The notes under the pieces were generated by a model. That model searched no databases and was not told the DNA's origin. It was given only the letters and a program-made list of their open reading frames with translations. Both the position numbers and the translations under genes were made by a program. From Marthasterias glacialis (lineage: Eukaryota > Echinodermata > Asteroidea > Forcipulatida > Asteriidae), in contig OU452226.1 of NCBI GenBank assembly GCA_911728455.2, positions 9,833,498 to 9,897,497 on the forward strand: a stretch of DNA of 64,000 nt, in the 5' to 3' direction. Of this stretch, positions 61,001 through 64,000 are shown piece after piece. The first letter of the stretch is position 1, and every line of letters begins with the position of its first letter.

Positions 61001-62879
61001 GTACGTAGGTTATTTGTATGTTGTTTTAACATTTTAGGATTAAAATTAATTCACTCCACCGAACACGGACGATGTTTTCTGTACCTTTAAATTGAGGATC
61101 GATTCTGATAAACTCCTTATCTTGGTGTGTATATTACAGGGTGACATGGTGTGGCGATTTGACGAAGTCTCCAAGACATTAGATGCTAACTGGCCATACC
61201 TAATTAAGGAAATCTTCCCTGGTGTGCCAAATAACTTAGGGTCTGCCTTCAGGTTTCGGGATGGTAAGTTGAAATCCGTTTGAATGAAAATCCTTTGCCC
61301 GATTTAAAAATGAAAAACGGCTAAGCAGTACAGTACTGCTTGGCGAAAAATATTTAAAAACAATGAGTGGGGCACCAGTGGCGAAAATGTAAACTTTATG
61401 ACATTTAAGCTGGTAACCTTTTTCCCTGATTAGCAAGGTTTTGTTTTCGATACTTAGCAAATGATGGTGCTTACATGCTTTTTAAACATCTTGGCCGTGT
61501 TGGATTTATTTTCCTAACATTTCATATTACTCCATCAGTTTTTAATTAATGCATTCAAACGTAATTGACACACCTAGGAATTTATTCAAGGTGTTGTCAT
61601 TGTTTGGTTTTTATAGTTTTTTTCTAACAGTATTTGAATATTGATTGCATGCAAAGCATGTGATCACTCGCAGTTGCTTTTGGAAGAAATCATCAATAGT
61701 TTGTTTCAAAAATGCAATTCACCATATACATTAGTGCATTCAAACATAGTTGACATGACTTTAGTCATTGTTTGTCTGACATATTTGTTTTTCTAACAAC
61801 ATTGGCATATTGACTGCAAAGCACATGGTCATTCACAGTTGCATTGGGAGTAGATTGCAATTTAATATATATATATATATATATATAACATTTGTATAGA
61901 CTCATATTCGCAGTTGCATTTGGGAGACATTTTAATTACAGGAGATTGTTTCAAAACAATAGCTTGTATAGAAATGCAATTCAACATAATATTAATTACA
62001 TTGTATGGTCTGTCAATCACGCAGGCTGGAATATAATTAATAAGCATGACAACCAAAAAAAAAAATCCAAAAGAAAAAAAAACATGGAAGGATATACAAG
62101 CAATGAGTAAGTTGTAAAATATCAACACATCGTGTCATACAAAAGCATACACAACTGAATGGGTACTTGGTGACACAAAATACGAGTTTCGATCTCATAA
62201 AACCAACTTGAGGCATACATGTACGACTATGTAATACTCACTGGGGGTTCTCTAGTAGTTGCCCCGCTATCTACATGACAAAAAGCATCTTAGCTAGAGC
62301 CATGCTCATACCCCAAAAAGAGGAGGACATCAGAATCATTTGTTGATGTCTGGTCTAAACAAAAAAGCCCAAACGAAAAAGGAGAATGACATGAGGTGTC
62401 GCACCACCTATTCTAAAATCACTACGCCAATAATACATTCACATAACCATAAACACCAATCCAGGCAATGCAAAGTTTAAGAAAACTTTCCTCATATCAA
62501 ATACATTTGATTGTAAAAAAAATAGTATCCCTCGTACTGATTACACGTAAATTAGTATTAGCAAATTTATGTCATTAACAAATGATATACGGCTGATTGA
62601 TGTTAATGCAACAATTTTAATATTTATGAACATTTTGTGTGTTCAACAGGAAACGGCTATTTTATCAGAGGGAGGAAGTATTGGCTGTTCAACGACACAG
62701 CCGGGGCTGTCTCAAAGGGTTTCCCGCGTTACTTCGGCGTCGACTTCCTCAACTGCAACCTTCAGGAGATTCTGCAGGACGAGGCGAACGATGGCTTGAA
62801 TGGTGCCGTGGGTCAGGGGGTTGCAACGGCAACCGTCATCGCCCTGGGGTTGATCATGACAGTGCTGTTCAGGCTTTGA
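55086..62879 (+). CDS. matrix metalloproteinase copy B, exons 2-9 only
   Basis: A second copy of the GPI-type MMP. Exons: 55086-55366, 55622-55908, 56337-56495, 57224-57384, 58011-58158, 60027-60166, 61140-61263, 62650-62879. All GT/AG sites and all frames are intact, giving 509 residues from the exon 2 start. The cysteine switch, RLKR site, [11 protein letters not shown] zinc site, hemopexin blades and GPI-type tail are all present. Compared with copy A, I count two residue changes (Asp to Gly beside the calcium site in HFDDSE, and Lys to Asn before FKLSYDD) and about nine silent changes. Missing: the signal-peptide exon and promoter. Without them it could be made only by splicing from an upstream exon, or it may be an allelic copy joined in assembly. 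The ATG at 55110 would give a protein with no signal peptide. Confidence 0.85.
56930..57085 (-). mobile_element. SINE-like repeat in MMP copy B intron
   Basis: Duplicate of the element at 32495-32665 with a small internal deletion near GGCAAGGTCGG and a longer G run near 57084. Confidence 0.5.
58222..58506. mobile_element. MITE in MMP copy B intron, intact ends
   Basis: Same element as 33805-34081 but the right end is complete (AACGTCTCAAAAGTCTCCCATT). So the shorter end in copy A arose by a small deletion after the copies separated. Confidence 0.75.
59160..59185. repeat. (GT)n microsatellite, copy B
   Basis: A single GT tract replacing the two tracts and inner segment found in copy A (34720-34926). 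Confidence 0.85.
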
Positions 62880-63244
62880 AATGCGGGGTCCGCTTTTTGA
62901 GGAAAACTATACAAAAAGTTGATTGAAATTGGCGTTGGAAAAAACAAACAAACGATATTCTACTTAATTAAGTGTGTTGTTAACTCAGGTCTGTTGGATT
63001 GGTGACTTGCTAGTTATAAACGGTCAGGGGCCTAGCGAAGGCGTTTCCGTTGGGGAGTGAGGGGGGGGGGATGGGTAGAAGGAAATTTGGTGACTGAACT
63101 TGATGATTTTTCTATTATAAACCATGAATTGGTTCCACAAAGACAACATGAATGACTATAGCTATATTCATAGCAACTTAACCTGTAGATATAAATTATA
63201 TTTTCGTGACCTAACTTAAATTCCATTGCATAGTACGGTGATCC

Positions 63245-63250
63245 AATAAA
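63245..63250 (+). terminator. candidate polyadenylation signal, MMP copy B
   Basis: AATAAA, 365 bases after the stop codon, matching copy A. Confidence 0.45.
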
Positions 63251-64000
63251 AACACATTTTGCCAATCCTAAAATAGTATTTGTAAATGTTTCACCTAGCA
63301 AGTTTTATATTGAACATACATTTACATCCTTAAAAACAGTTTATTTATTACTTTTACTGGAAAAAGTTACTGGGCTATGGTATTTAATTATGAAAACGCT
63401 CAGCAGCTACCAGCTCTACTCATCACTTTGTGTTTCATTTTCAAGGTTAGAATTATAAACGCCACACTTACAATTCCCAGCTGCCAAAAAAAAAAAAAAC
63501 CTGAAAACTGCGTCAAAAATGTCATGTGTAACTCACATTTTCGTAACTGATAAGTGCCTAACAGTTTTGTTTTAATTGGGTTTTCCTTTTTGCTTAATAG
63601 TAGGCTGTGCTATCGTGGCAAAACATGTTTACGAAAGAGCCACGTGGCCTGAACTTCTTGCATACGTGTACACAGTTCAATGAAAGAGATAGTACCGTGC
63701 GAATTTCATCCATGTTGGATATGGCGAATCGCTAAACATGCATCCCTGAACTTGGTGGAGAAGTTATTTAAATGGTGCTGTTGTACTTTCTCATTATATT
63801 GGCAATCGCAGTTCAGTGCATTACATTTATGGGTTATACACATGCTGACATTAAATGTGCCGGGCCCAATATTTCATAGAGTGCTCATCACTATAAGCAG
63901 AGAATACTGCTGAACAATTTTCTGGTAAAGCAGGATGCAGTCACATGAAATGGTATAGGTGACAATGTATTTTAGCTGGTAACCTTACCAGCTGGTTACC
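63251..64000. other. gene-free end of the window
   Basis: Duplicate of the DNA downstream of MMP copy A. No gene recognised. Confidence 0.6.

Larger units (their letters stand above)
54866..64000. repeat. segmental duplication of 30467-39725
   Basis: From about 54864 the sequence matches the DNA starting about 30467 almost base for base, through the window end. Differences are scattered substitutions, homopolymer and microsatellite length changes, and a few indels, such as the GT-bounded segment missing here. The left border falls inside intron 1, 222 bp before exon 2, so exon 1 and the promoter region are not included. The right border lies outside the window. Confidence 0.97.

Overview
This is eukaryotic nuclear DNA. 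It is AT-rich and intron-rich, and it is dense in simple repeats and small inverted-repeat transposons. The gene families and repeats suggest a marine invertebrate deuterostome, most plausibly an echinoderm. The clues are a GPI-type matrix metalloproteinase, a single-exon GT31 glycosyltransferase, tRNA-Leu-derived SINEs, a DIRS-type retrotransposon relic and internal TTAGGG repeats. The taxon is an inference; nothing here fixes the species.

Layout. 1-0.87 kb: a 24-bp GATAAT minisatellite. 0.87-6.4 kb: gene-free DNA with small repeats and two facing tRNA-like sequences. 6.45-7.53 kb: a decayed DIRS-like element on the minus strand. 7.7-12.75 kb: an array of about 1.3-kb repeats of unknown origin, one interrupted by a MITE. 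13-17 kb: hairpins, telomere-like repeats, a palindromic MITE cluster and a 69/67-bp tandem repeat. 17-26.3 kb: mostly unique non-coding DNA with a SINE fragment and a long GA tract.

26.51-38.61 kb holds the main gene. It is a nine-exon secreted matrix metalloproteinase (550 residues by my assembly) with signal peptide, cysteine switch, furin-type site, HExxHxxGxxH zinc site, hemopexin domain and a C-terminal hydrophobic tail typical of a GPI signal, so it is MT4/MT6-MMP-like. 41.33-42.60 kb (minus strand) is an intact beta-1,3-galactosyltransferase-like gene with a repeat-encoded, glycosylation-rich stem. 42.6-50.4 kb is gene-poor and carries several MITEs. 50.4-51.6 kb holds a broken partial copy of the galactosyltransferase, split by a 713-bp transposon with GCGGCCGC-rich arms and a 6-bp target duplication. 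52.55-54.86 kb is a 534-bp tandem array.

At about 54.86 kb the sequence jumps directly into a second, nearly identical copy of the MMP locus. That copy runs past the window end, contains exons 2-9 and lacks the signal-peptide exon and promoter region. It is either a recent incomplete segmental duplication or a second haplotype assembled in series. Coding differences between the copies are mostly synonymous.

The two gene families act in the secretory pathway and at the cell surface (a pericellular protease and a Golgi glycosyltransferase). Nothing in the sequence ties them into one pathway. All splice sites were placed by eye from GT/AG signals and frame continuity.
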